DNA from: Pseudanabaena sp. lw0831
GTDB lineage: Bacteria > Cyanobacteriota > Cyanobacteriia > Pseudanabaenales > Pseudanabaenaceae
Reading direction: 5' to 3'
Assembly: GCF_016584665.1 (NCBI RefSeq)
Contig: NZ_BBJB01000108.1
Coordinates: 1 to 64,000, forward strand
DNA: 64,000 nucleotides
Made by a program: the position numbers and the translations under genes. The notes beneath the pieces are model-generated. The model saw only the letters and a list, made by a program, of their open reading frames with translations, was not told the DNA's origin and made no database searches. Positions 26,934 through 35,642 of the stretch are shown piece after piece. The number at the start of each line of letters is the position of its first letter. Position 1 is the first letter of the stretch.

Positions 26934-27596
26934 ATGGGATATAACAAAGGCGATAATTATGAGCAAAATATTTTTGATTTATTGACTGCAAAGGGATTAA
27001 TTGCCATTGGCTCAACTAGAGGTGGGGCAGGAAATACAACGGATATAAAATTTCTGCATGATTTTCAAGAATATAATCTAGAGGTTAAACTCGATCTTGA
27101 GGCTGATTACGGACAAAAAATGTTGCGCTGGAATGATGGCATTTGGAGTTGGTGTGTTGATGATGCTGTAACTTCGTTTTATACATCTGTTGGAGTTTTA
27201 GATATTGTCAATGCTAAAAACTTCATTCCTAATCGATACTCCATCGCCAGAGATGAAATCACCGCTCAACATAAAAATCAAGATCAAAAAGCTTTTGAAG
27301 ACAAAGTGGAAATCGATATTAATAGTTTGTACAATTTTTATAGTGGTAAAGATTGCTACTATATCCAGATTGGAGGATACGGTTTTTATCATCTTAAACA
27401 AGATATTCTCTCATTAGGAACCCCGCAATTTGATTGTAGAATGAAGTTGAGATTGAGAGCTAAAACCATCCATAGTATTCCAGTCTATAAGTATGGATTC
27501 TATGCAGTTCTGAAAGTAGATAAAAAGGAAAAGCCCAAAAAATCTTGTTATGATCTTGAACAAAAATATGGGCGTGAATTTCCACCAATCATCTAG
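26934..27596 (+). CDS. Putative type II restriction endonuclease
   Basis: A 220-residue protein with no close family I can name. A PD-(D/E)XK-like signature is visible: D37 in NTTDIKF and EVK at 50-52 in YNLEVKLD. The size and the convergent C5-cytosine methyltransferase 19 bp downstream make a restriction enzyme the best guess. The gene is AT-rich with no HIP1 octamer that I see. The recognition site is unknown. An alternative is a plasmid-type PD-(D/E)XK protein unrelated to restriction. Confidence 0.65.
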   Translation: MGYNKGDNYEQNIFDLLTAKGLIAIGSTRGGAGNTTDIKFLHDFQEYNLEVKLDLEADYGQKMLRWNDGIWSWCVDDAVTSFYTSVGVLDIVNAKNFIPNRYSIARDEITAQHKNQDQKAFEDKVEIDINSLYNFYSGKDCYYIQIGGYGFYHLKQDILSLGTPQFDCRMKLRLRAKTIHSIPVYKYGFYAVLKVDKKEKPKKSCYDLEQKYGREFPPII

Positions 27597-27615
27597 TTCT
27601 GATGTGTTTTGTAAT

Positions 27616-28806
27616 TCAAAATAATACAAGCTGAGTAGATTTCGATTTATCAAGTTTTTTGAATTTATTAAAAGCATTTTCTTTATAAGAAAATGCTTTG
27701 GCTCTAATTGATTGAATATCTTCAATTGAGTTCGTTATTTCCATATCATTTTTTAAGAAATCTAGGCAAAGTATAGATTCACCGATCGCTTTTGCAAGAA
27801 GTGGTGGGACAGCATTGCCAATTTGTCTCCATTGTTGGGTTACAGTGCCACAGAAAAAATAATTAGCTGGAAAAGATTGAATTGCTGCTGCTTCCCTAGC
27901 CGTTAAATAGCGATTTTCAACTGGATGATAATAAGTTGTGCGACTGGTATTAATTGTATTTGCACAATCGTAGCGATCGAGTCGATTTAATTTGGCTTCT
28001 CGAAATCGTTCTTCATGAATACTTTGCCAATCGACATCAAACCATAGATTTTTAGGCAAATATGCTAACTGATCTTTTTCATATCTGACACTTTTGCCTT
28101 CGGGTACATGGCTAATTCTTTCTCTTTCTAAATCATTAGCTATTTGCGATCGCTTGATATCGTGATTAAGAATTTTACCATCTGATTCTAATAAGTTATC
28201 AAAAGCCCATTCTACATTTCTCGGCAAAGGTAAATCTTGATGATCTTTCTCAGAATCCTTGAACATTTTATCTGGATAAATATTTTTTACGCCAAAGCGA
28301 TTGCCTAAAAATATTGTGCGTCTTCTCTTCTCTGGAACTCCATAATGTTGAGCTGATAGTACCTTGACATCTATCGTGTAGCCTAAATCGGTAAAACTTT
28401 TGATTATTGCTTTTAAGACATTTTCATTTTTTTTTGATAAAAGTCCTGTTACATTTTCGACAATGATGTAATCAGGCGCTAATGCTTCCACAATTCTTAG
28501 AAATTCAAGAAATAGAAAGTTCCGTTCGTCTTGGTGATCGTTTTGTCCAATTGTCGAAAAGCCTTGACAAGGCGGTCCACCGCAGATCAAGTCAACTTTT
28601 TGATGCTCGATTATTGCTTGAATTTGTTGGTTAGATATCTCCCGAATATCGCCAGCGATCGCAGGCACTTGTGGATGATTATGCTGAAAAGTTTCAATGG
28701 CGGCGCGATCGTGGTCAATTCCTAGCAAGCAAGCCCAGCCAGCCATTTCCAACCCACAAGACATTCCACCTGCACCAGAGAACAAATCTATAAATGTCTT
28801 TTTCAT
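27616..28806 (-). CDS. C5-cytosine DNA methyltransferase
   Basis: A 396-residue Dcm-family enzyme started at ATG 28806 (MKKTFID); an upstream TTG is possible. Motif I FSGAGGMSCG, motif IV GGPPCQGFS with the catalytic Cys, motif VI VENV, motif VIII EKRRRTIFLG and motif X GNAVPPLLA are all present, so it should be active. It most likely protects DNA from the convergently encoded putative endonuclease. The target-recognition region (about residues 190-310) gives no clue to specificity. Confidence 0.93.
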   Translation of the reverse strand: MKKTFIDLFSGAGGMSCGLEMAGWACLLGIDHDRAAIETFQHNHPQVPAIAGDIREISNQQIQAIIEHQKVDLICGGPPCQGFSTIGQNDHQDERNFLFLEFLRIVEALAPDYIIVENVTGLLSKKNENVLKAIIKSFTDLGYTIDVKVLSAQHYGVPEKRRRTIFLGNRFGVKNIYPDKMFKDSEKDHQDLPLPRNVEWAFDNLLESDGKILNHDIKRSQIANDLERERISHVPEGKSVRYEKDQLAYLPKNLWFDVDWQSIHEERFREAKLNRLDRYDCANTINTSRTTYYHPVENRYLTAREAAAIQSFPANYFFCGTVTQQWRQIGNAVPPLLAKAIGESILCLDFLKNDMEITNSIEDIQSIRAKAFSYKENAFNKFKKLDKSKSTQLVLF

Positions 28807-28895
28807 ACGTATATTAAACAAGCTAATTAGCCAATTGTCAAATTATATACTTAGCTATGGTATATTAGTGAGATTAATTAATTGCTAAGTTAAAG

Positions 28896-29099
28896 ATGGC
28901 GCAAACACAGAGGAAGCCTGTATATATTTTGCCAGAACATCACGATATTCTAAGACGCATTGCTTATGAGCAGCGTTGCAATCTATCGGATGTGTTGGAT
29001 GCTGTGCTAGAAAATGCTGATTGGGAAGTAATTGAAAGCAGTGCTAAGAATAAGCCTTTGCAAAGAGCTAATGAAAGAGGCAGTTCTTATAGAGTTTGA
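28896..29099 (+). CDS. Small DNA-binding-like protein
   Basis: A 67-residue protein. The pattern RKPVYILPEHHDILRRIAYEQRCNLSDVLDAVLENA is a strand followed by two helices, as in ribbon-helix-helix repressors and antitoxins. It is 24 bp upstream of the nucleotidyltransferase gene on the same strand and divergent from the methyltransferase, so it may regulate this cluster. A short AT-rich promoter region lies at 28807-28895. Confidence 0.65.
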   Translation: MAQTQRKPVYILPEHHDILRRIAYEQRCNLSDVLDAVLENADWEVIESSAKNKPLQRANERGSSYRV

Positions 29100-29123
29100 G
29101 CGTACTTATTCCTTAAATAAACT

Positions 29124-30221
29124 ATGAAAAGACTGGAAGTTGAAACGAGAACAATTTTGCTGGCTTTAACGGGATCTAGACTATATAGAGTCCACAATGA
29201 GAATAGCGACTATGACTACAAAGGAATCTGCATTCCCACGCTACCTTATTTTATTGGCTCCCAAAATTTTGAGCAACTAGATAGTTTTTCTGACCCAAAC
29301 TGTCTGTATCCATCTTTGACTGATACCGATAGTAATATCTACAACATCAAAAAGTTTTGTCATTTGGCAACACTCAACAATCCAAACATTTTGGAACTGC
29401 TATGGATAGATAGAAGTGAATATCTTGTGCTAACCCGTTTTGGCGAATCTTTGATTGAAATTCGCGATGCTTTTTTAAGTCAAAAAGTTTTTTATAGCTA
29501 TTCTGGATATGCTCATGCTCAAATCAAAAAGGTGCAGACGCATAGAAAATGGTTGTTGCGATATAAGGAAGATCCAGATTTTTTCTCTTTGCCGCCAAAC
29601 CCCAAGGACTATGGACTAGAGGAAAATCCATTACGGAAAGAACAGTTAAATGCTTTTCTTGAATTTCTCTATATTTTAATTAAAGATGCCAGCCAATATA
29701 GCGAAGTAGCTACCGAATTGTTATCTCATGTTGATTTCAAAGGGCTACTCAAGCAATATCCCTTAGCTGAAGATATTCTACCCGCAGTGCAATACTATAC
29801 GAGGTCAACCAATGAATTTGTGACCTTGCTGCACAACACTCAAACCTATCGGCAAGCATTGCAAGAATATGATGCTTTTCAATCATGGCGCAAAAATCGC
29901 AATTCAAAACGCGCCGAAATCGAGGAGAAGGTGGGATATGACAGCAAGCATTCTGGTCATTGCTATCGCTTACTTAAATCTGGTATTGAGATTTTGAATG
30001 GTGATGGTGTTATTCCTAATCGGGAAATAACTGGTGATGCCCAATTCATCCGCCAAATCCGCAATGGAGAAATCCCATATGAGACCCTAATTGCTGAGGT
30101 AAGCAATCTTGAGATCGCGCTTGAATCAGCCATGAAAAACACAAAACTACCTAAATATCCAAATCAAAAGCTGATAGAAGAAAAGCAGATTGAGATTATT
30201 AAGGAATATCTTAATTTTTAA
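29124..30221 (+). CDS. RlaP/YcgL-type nucleotidyltransferase (DNA polymerase beta superfamily)
   Basis: A 365-residue protein of the COG3541-type family. The GS...D.D signature of the polymerase-beta fold is present as TGSRLYRVHNENSDYDYKG (residues 15-33), and NPNILELLWID and the YSGYAHAQIKK helical segment are typical. The C-terminal half is helical. Family members are seen in phages and bacterial accessory regions; the acceptor is not known. Here it follows a small putative repressor and lies beside restriction-modification genes. Confidence 0.85.
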   Translation: MKRLEVETRTILLALTGSRLYRVHNENSDYDYKGICIPTLPYFIGSQNFEQLDSFSDPNCLYPSLTDTDSNIYNIKKFCHLATLNNPNILELLWIDRSEYLVLTRFGESLIEIRDAFLSQKVFYSYSGYAHAQIKKVQTHRKWLLRYKEDPDFFSLPPNPKDYGLEENPLRKEQLNAFLEFLYILIKDASQYSEVATELLSHVDFKGLLKQYPLAEDILPAVQYYTRSTNEFVTLLHNTQTYRQALQEYDAFQSWRKNRNSKRAEIEEKVGYDSKHSGHCYRLLKSGIEILNGDGVIPNREITGDAQFIRQIRNGEIPYETLIAEVSNLEIALESAMKNTKLPKYPNQKLIEEKQIEIIKEYLNF

Positions 30222-30369
30222 CTAAGTAGGTAGGCATAATTACAAGTTCAACTAAGTAAGTTGTTGGAATTGAACGTAGGATGGGTTAGCGATCGCGTAA
30301 CCCATCATTACTGACTATATTGATACGTTACGTTGCACTAACTCATCCTACATTTAAAGGAATTTTATT
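30222..30369. repeat. Short palindrome region before pyrC
   Basis: Contains GTAGGATGGGTTAGCGATCGC and a complementary AACCCATC, with an outer GTAGGAT/ATCCTAC pairing spanning 30271-30353. AAGGA at 30357-30361 serves pyrC. Confidence 0.5.
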
Positions 30370-31758
30370 TTGAGTATATTAATTAGACAAAGCACGATTA
30401 TTTTGCCCGATCGCCAAACGTTACTAGGTGATGTTTATCTGAGGGATGGCAAAATTGCCGCGATCGCACCGACCCTTGATTCCAATGATCTAAGCGCTGA
30501 CGATCAACCTTTAGAAATTATCGAAGCCAAAGGTTTGACATTAATGGCGGGAGTGATTGATCCTCAAGTACATTTTCGGGAGCCGGGGCTAGAGCATAAA
30601 GAGGATTTGCGATCGGCTAGTCATGCTTGCGCCAAGGGCGGGGTGACTAGCTTTTTAGAAATGCCAAATACTCGCCCACTTACAATTACGCAAGCGGCGC
30701 TGGATGACAAACTTAGTCGGGCGGCTAGCAAATGTGTCGTTAATTACGGTTTCTTTATTGGGGCAACTGGCGAAGTTTTGCCAGACTTGCTCACTGCTAA
30801 TCCCACCTGTGGCATCAAGATATTTATGGGATCGATGCATGGAGCCTTGCTGGTCGATCAAGAGGAAGTTTTGGATCGGATTTTTTCGGAAGGCGATCGC
30901 CTAATTGCAGTTCATGCTGAGGATCAAGCAAGAATTGCCCAACGCCGCATCGAATTTGCTGATAGCAAAGATCCTGCTAAGCATTCACTAATTCAGGACA
31001 ATCAAGCAGCGCTCAATGCGACTAAACTCGCGGTTAAGCTTTCTAAGAAATATCAGAGACGATTGCATATATTGCATATGTCCACGGGTGAAGAGGCAGA
31101 ATTTTTGCGCCAAGAAAAACCTGCATGGGTTACAGCTGAGGTGACCCCGCAGCATTTGCTGATGAATATTGGAGCTTACGAGAAAATTGGCTCTTTAGCG
31201 CAAATGAATCCACCTTTGCGATCGCCTCGCGATCAAGAAATATTGTGGCAGGCTCTATTAGATGGCGTGATTGACTTTATTGCGACGGATCATGCGCCGC
31301 ATACCTTAGCGGAGAAAGGACTAGCCGCCAGTGAAGATATGCAACCTAACCAATCCGAAAAATCTTCCAAAGATACCGTATTGCTGGAACCAGCCAACGT
31401 GCCATCGGGAATGCCAGGGGTGGAAACCTCGTTGCCGTTAATGCTGACGGAAGCAATGAAAGGACGTTGTACTGTGCATCAGGTCAGTGAATGGATGAGC
31501 AAAAATGTTGCTATTGGGTATAAAATCGCCAATAAAGGCGAAATTCGGATTGGTTGGAATGCTGACTTAGTATTAGTCGATCTCCATAACTATAAACCTG
31601 TAAAAAACGAAGATTTGTTGACTAAATGTGGCTGGAGTTCCTTTGCTGGATGGGAACTCACGGGCTGGGCGGAGACAACGATTGTCGGTGGTCAAGTCGT
31701 GTATGCCAATGGTAAGGTCAATCCTGATGTGCGCGGTCAAGCATTGCAGTTTGGCTAG
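30370..31758 (+). CDS. pyrC: Dihydroorotase
   Basis: A 462-residue enzyme of pyrimidine synthesis that cyclises carbamoyl aspartate. It starts at a TTG (30370) with AAGGA before it. Seen: DPQVHFREPG (first metal motif, with Gln replacing the first His of HxH), GIKIFMGSM (the Lys position that is carboxylated in type I enzymes), HILHMST and ATDHAPHT with the catalytic Asp. I recall QVH in other cyanobacterial dihydroorotases, so it is probably lineage-typical. The linker near residues 315-345 is longer than usual. Confidence 0.92.
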   Translation: MSILIRQSTIILPDRQTLLGDVYLRDGKIAAIAPTLDSNDLSADDQPLEIIEAKGLTLMAGVIDPQVHFREPGLEHKEDLRSASHACAKGGVTSFLEMPNTRPLTITQAALDDKLSRAASKCVVNYGFFIGATGEVLPDLLTANPTCGIKIFMGSMHGALLVDQEEVLDRIFSEGDRLIAVHAEDQARIAQRRIEFADSKDPAKHSLIQDNQAALNATKLAVKLSKKYQRRLHILHMSTGEEAEFLRQEKPAWVTAEVTPQHLLMNIGAYEKIGSLAQMNPPLRSPRDQEILWQALLDGVIDFIATDHAPHTLAEKGLAASEDMQPNQSEKSSKDTVLLEPANVPSGMPGVETSLPLMLTEAMKGRCTVHQVSEWMSKNVAIGYKIANKGEIRIGWNADLVLVDLHNYKPVKNEDLLTKCGWSSFAGWELTGWAETTIVGGQVVYANGKVNPDVRGQALQFG

Positions 31759-31791
31759 ATTCGCGACACAATGGATAATCATGAATGAGCA

Positions 31792-31826
31792 AATTTAAAA
31801 GCCTTGCAAAGCAAGGCTTTTAAATT
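31792..31826 (+). terminator. pyrC terminator
   Basis: Arms AATTTAAAAGCCTTGC and complement with an AAA loop, 33 bp after the pyrC stop and followed by AT-rich sequence. Confidence 0.7.
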
Positions 31827-31863
31827 ATCTGGGTTTGATTAGAACGTAACATCACTCAACATT

Positions 31864-32574
31864 ATGTTTCTCTCTCGAAGGCTATCGATTTTATTCCTAA
31901 CAGCGATCGCGACAGGCTTATTTACAGCCTGTGGTAGTTCTGGTGCTGGTAATAATAATTTTTCTATGCCCGCAAACGATACTACAAAGGTTTCTCCTAC
32001 ACCAATCCCCACGCCGACTGCAACTCCAAGCCCCTCACCAACTAGTTCGCCTAGCCCGAAACCCACAATCTCTCCCATTAATTTGCCTGAACTAGAAATA
32101 AAAGCGCTTGAACCTTACAAACATCGTTCGGGGCTTCTGGAAATAGATGTACCGAAGGGCTGGAAATTAATTGATAAGAGTCAAACGGGCGAATTACTGT
32201 TGACTTGGAATGAACAGGCAGGAAGAGCGACTATTTCCGTAAATATTTTTGTACCTCCAAGCGAAATTCCTGACAATCGATTAAGTGGTGTTTTCGCAGT
32301 AATTGTTAAAGAGATGTACAGCAACCAAACAGATTTTGAGATGAAGGCTCCTGTAACTGAGGCAACAGGAAATATTGTGATTGAATGGACATCAACTGTG
32401 GCTGTGGGAAACAAGAAAACTAAATTTCAAGCCAATAGCAAATTACAGCGTCGTAATAACAAGTTTATGATTTTAACTTATGGAGCGCTCGAACCAAAGT
32501 TTGCAGAACTAAAAGATTACTTCTTTAAAATATCTAACAACCAAGTTGTAAATGCCGATTTGGCTATTCCTTAA
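31864..32574 (+). CDS. Secreted lipoprotein with Pro/Thr/Ser linker
   Basis: A 236-residue protein. A basic start and hydrophobic core lead to the lipobox LFTAC (lipidated C23). Residues about 45-75 are a Pro-Thr-Ser linker (TPIPTPTATPSPSP). The C-terminal domain (about 90-236) begins LLEIDVPKGWKLID and has a PsbP/DUF1795-like beta pattern, which is a weak identification. Its location outside the cytoplasmic membrane is well supported; its function is not. Single gene. Confidence 0.75.
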   Translation: MFLSRRLSILFLTAIATGLFTACGSSGAGNNNFSMPANDTTKVSPTPIPTPTATPSPSPTSSPSPKPTISPINLPELEIKALEPYKHRSGLLEIDVPKGWKLIDKSQTGELLLTWNEQAGRATISVNIFVPPSEIPDNRLSGVFAVIVKEMYSNQTDFEMKAPVTEATGNIVIEWTSTVAVGNKKTKFQANSKLQRRNNKFMILTYGALEPKFAELKDYFFKISNNQVVNADLAIP

Positions 32575-32589
32575 TCTTTCGATCTAATT

Positions 32590-32710
32590 TTTTGGTAGCG
32601 CGGCAAAGCCGCGCCACTCATATAGCGCTTTTCAAGCAAGCGACGTACACAGGTTTGTTTCCCCGCCTGCGGCGGGGAAACAAACCTGTGCTTCACTAGA
32701 CTGAGAAACG
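32590..32710. repeat. Nested inverted repeats
   Basis: A small GCGCGGCAAAGCCGCGC hairpin near 32598-32615, then a long one at 32650-32692 (arms CACAGGTTTGTTTCCCCGCC, loop TGC), framed by ATATAGCGCTTTTCA and TGAGAAACGCTATAT outer arms. The nested frame resembles a MITE with its own internal hairpin. Confidence 0.7.
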
Positions 32711-32790
32711 CTATATAAGATTAAATGGTTTGTGAGTAGGGGGAATTCATGAATTCCCCCTACTCACAAACCATTTAGGATTGCTATATA
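32711..32790 (+). repeat. MITE-like palindromic repeat, copy B
   Basis: Full-length inverted repeat: AAATGGTTTGTGAGTAGGGG and complement around GAATTCATGAATTC, with TATATA at both ends. The right flank CCATTTAGGATTGCTATA matches copies A and C and supplies the AGGA before the phzF-like start codon. Confidence 0.75.
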
Positions 32791-33614
32791 TGCAACTTGC
32801 GATCGCCATTATTGATGCATTCACCAATCAAACATTTCGTGGTAATCCTGCGGCAACGATATTAGTTGACCAATTTCCCGAAGAGGCGAAAATGCAGCAA
32901 ATTGCTGCTGAGATGAATCTTTCAGAAACTGCCTTTGTTAAACCTTTAGATAAAAATTCCTCTCAGAACCATTTCCAATTGCGATGGTTTACGCTGAAGC
33001 AGGAAGTGCCTCTCTGCGGTCATGCCACCCTCGCGATCGCACATTATTTGCGCCAACTAGACGTAATTGATACCAAATTGCCACTCGTTTTCTCTACGTT
33101 GAGTGGAGATTTAACCATTAGCTTTGAAGAGCAGCTAATCGTGATGGATTTTCCTGCTACTTTTTATCGAACTTGCTCAGAGCGATCGCAGCAATTATTA
33201 GCAGAGATGTTTGGCGATCGCCCTTATGAAATTCTGGGTCAGGCTGAAGATTATTTAACAGTTTTATTAGAGTCTGAGTCCGCCGTCCAAAATTTTCAAC
33301 CGCAACATGAGCGCATTGCCGAACTAGATGGTTTTGGCTTTATCATCACCGCGATCGCAGATCCCGATCAACCCTATGATTTTGTGTCGCGATTTTTCGC
33401 ACCAAAAGCAGGAATTCTTGAAGATCCTGTGACTGGCTCAGCCCATTGTAGTTTGACTCCCTATTGGGCAAAGCGTCTCGGTAAGAGCAATCTCAGAGCC
33501 AAACAGTTATCATCGCGGACTGGCGAACTTATAGTTAGCGATCGCGGAGCTAGGGTTTTACTGAAAGGTGAAGCTATGACCTTCTTGCGGGGCAAGATCA
33601 ATTTATTTAATTAA
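32790..33614 (+). CDS. PhzF-family isomerase-like protein
   Basis: A 274-residue protein started at ATG 32790. It has the family opening AIIDAFTNQTFRGNPAATIL, the catalytic Glu in NLSETAFV (about residue 46), and the C-terminal half with GDPVTGSAHCSL-like EDPVTGSAHCSLTPYWAK. PhzF relatives are cofactor-free isomerases; outside phenazine clusters the substrate is unknown. No phenazine genes are nearby. Its ribosome-binding site lies in MITE copy B. The 3' end overlaps the convergent small gene by 8 bp. Confidence 0.9.
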   Translation: MQLAIAIIDAFTNQTFRGNPAATILVDQFPEEAKMQQIAAEMNLSETAFVKPLDKNSSQNHFQLRWFTLKQEVPLCGHATLAIAHYLRQLDVIDTKLPLVFSTLSGDLTISFEEQLIVMDFPATFYRTCSERSQQLLAEMFGDRPYEILGQAEDYLTVLLESESAVQNFQPQHERIAELDGFGFIITAIADPDQPYDFVSRFFAPKAGILEDPVTGSAHCSLTPYWAKRLGKSNLRAKQLSSRTGELIVSDRGARVLLKGEAMTFLRGKINLFN

Positions 33615-33840
33615 ATGACTCCGAAAAATACCACCACTGAGAAAGGCGATCGCCCTCATCGACAATGATCGAGAGCATTCCCAACTCTAAGTCTTGCCGA
33701 CAAGCTGCGATCGCTTCTTGTTGATTTGCATGAATATTGATCGGTAAAAAGGTCTTTCCTAAATAACAAATTCCTTTCTCGCTTCCCCATGGAGTTGAGA
33801 AATTAGTCGTTTGAATTTCAGACAAAGATAAAATAATCAT
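33607..33840 (-). CDS. Conserved small hypothetical protein
   Basis: A 77-residue protein with a compact hydrophobic pattern: an opening MIILSLSEIQTTNFSTPW, a CYLGKTFLPINIHA segment and a closing SQWWYFSESFN. No known motif. It overlaps the phzF-like gene tail by 8 bp in convergent orientation. The regular codon use and HIP1 site inside support a real gene. Confidence 0.6.
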   Translation of the reverse strand: MIILSLSEIQTTNFSTPWGSEKGICYLGKTFLPINIHANQQEAIAACRQDLELGMLSIIVDEGDRLSQWWYFSESFN

Positions 33841-34412
33841 AACTAGCTAACATATGACGCTCTTCACATCTCCTATGTTTGACTAATTAGCTTGAGAAGT
33901 CTGTGATGACTAGCTGAGCTTACTGTGATAGGTCAGATACTCAAGCGTGACCACAGAACTTTATGGGCGTGATTGAAATCACAAACTTACAGCGCAAAGC
34001 GCTCAAACCCGAACCAGTTTTTTGTGGCGCGGCGAAGCCGCGCCACAAAAAACTGGTTCTTTATTACAGCAATTTCCGAGCAAACGAACCACACTGAACC
34101 ACTATGCACTGGAAGTGCATAGGTTCGACTAGGACTGAAAGTCCTAAATCTGTAGTTTCGTCCAAACTCTATTTAGTTTTCCTGTTTTGGTAATGTAACT
34201 GTGATGATAATACAGATTTTACTCATGCTAAAGTTCTGCAAAGAAATCATAGCAACTACTTTAGAGGTTGTCAGCTAAAGCCTTGCACTAAAAGTGCATA
34301 GTTTTTACTAACGCTTTGGGACAATAAATTTTTAAAAAGTGTTGCAAAGCAACACTTTTTAAAAATTTATTGGTTCGGGTTTGAGCGCAAAGCGCTATAA
34401 ATCGGATAACAA
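33841..34412. other. Gene-free region packed with palindromic elements
   Basis: Element 33987-34058 has the shared end TTACAGCGCAAAGCGCTCAA followed by a GGCGCGGCGAAGCCGCGCC hairpin. A related half-end TTACAGCAATTTCCGAGCAA begins at 34064. Element 34313-34400 has a hairpin with GTGTTGCAAAGCAACAC and ends TTTGAGCGCAAAGCGCTATA. Small hairpins TATGCACTGGAAGTGCATA and GGACTGAAAGTCC lie between. No gene is seen. Confidence 0.7.
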
Positions 34413-35513
34413 TTACTTACGACTACTCAATGGTAAAAAAGCTCTGATCGCAGTTAACTCATAGGGAATGCTCTCGATTTCTAACCTACCGCCATGCAGT
34501 TCGAGCAATCGCTTGGCGATCGCCAACCCCAACCCAGTACCCTGCTGAATATAAAGCTTTTTCTCAAACTTCATATATGCACCAAAATTAGCAATCTGCT
34601 CTGGTTCAATCCCCTGACCACGATCAGTAATACTCAGACAATAGTAATTCTCATCACAACTACCGACAACATCTACCTCAGTTCCTTCTGAAGAGAATTT
34701 GAACCCATTATCAACAAGTTCCTTAACAATTACATTTAAGTATGAGTCTGAGATTTGAATACTGGCATCATTAATATCAACATGCAAATCAGAAACTCGA
34801 TTATAGTTTTCAGCGATTTTTTTGGCGCAACTTGCAATCTCAATATCAACAAAAGTTGCCCTACTAGTACGGATTTGGTTAATCCATTCTGTATTGCTCT
34901 CTGTTGACTCTAACTCAGCATATAGTAGAAATTTTTTCACCATTTCATGCATATCTCGCCCCGCTTTGCGAATGCGCTTGCCAATATCTGGTACTTCATG
35001 CGCTTGCATCGCATGATAATTTTTGACCAAAATATCCGCCAAACCCATGACTTCGATCGCAGGAAATAGCAACTGGTGAGGCAGTGACTTAGATATATTG
35101 CCACGCAAGTTAGCTAACTCTTGCTTGTAATAACTATTAATTACTTCTTGTTTCTTAAACTGAGCATTGATTGCTCCCAATAGCTCATCTCTAGTAAAAG
35201 GTTTAGTTAAATAATCATCTGATCCCAATTCCATACCTTGTCGAAAGTCATTTTTGTCAGACTTGGCACTAAGAAATATAAAAGGGATTGTCGTTGTCGA
35301 AGGGTTATTCCGAAGAGCTGTAATAACTCCATAGCCATCGATTTCAGGCATCATAATATCGCAGATGATCAAGCTAGGAATATGCTGCTGCGCCATCTCT
35401 AAACCAACACGTCCATTATCAGCACCGATCACCATATACCCTTCGGCTTGCAGCATTCTGGTGGTATTTAGCAGGACGTTTGGATTATCTTCGATGAGGA
35501 GAATTTTTTTCAT
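34413..35513 (-). CDS. Response regulator-histidine kinase hybrid
   Basis: A 366-residue protein: receiver (1-120) with phospho-acceptor Asp in LIICDIMMPEIDG, a dimerisation region with a non-standard H-box (SLPHQLLFPAIEV, His present), and an HATPase domain (about 235-362) with N box VDNGFKFSS, DRGQG and GTGLGLAI. Kinase activity is plausible but the H-box differs from HExxTP. It follows the next kinase gene on the same strand 129 bp downstream, suggesting an operon in which one regulates the other. Confidence 0.9.
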   Translation of the reverse strand: MKKILLIEDNPNVLLNTTRMLQAEGYMVIGADNGRVGLEMAQQHIPSLIICDIMMPEIDGYGVITALRNNPSTTTIPFIFLSAKSDKNDFRQGMELGSDDYLTKPFTRDELLGAINAQFKKQEVINSYYKQELANLRGNISKSLPHQLLFPAIEVMGLADILVKNYHAMQAHEVPDIGKRIRKAGRDMHEMVKKFLLYAELESTESNTEWINQIRTSRATFVDIEIASCAKKIAENYNRVSDLHVDINDASIQISDSYLNVIVKELVDNGFKFSSEGTEVDVVGSCDENYYCLSITDRGQGIEPEQIANFGAYMKFEKKLYIQQGTGLGLAIAKRLLELHGGRLEIESIPYELTAIRAFLPLSSRK

Positions 35514-35642
35514 GCTAGCTGATGAGTATCTTTATGCAACATTATACTGACAGAGATTGTTAGTAAATCTAAGACATAATACACAGAAAATATTGCGATC
35601 GCAAAAATGATCGCCATTTATAAGCCATCATCACAAGAGCCT

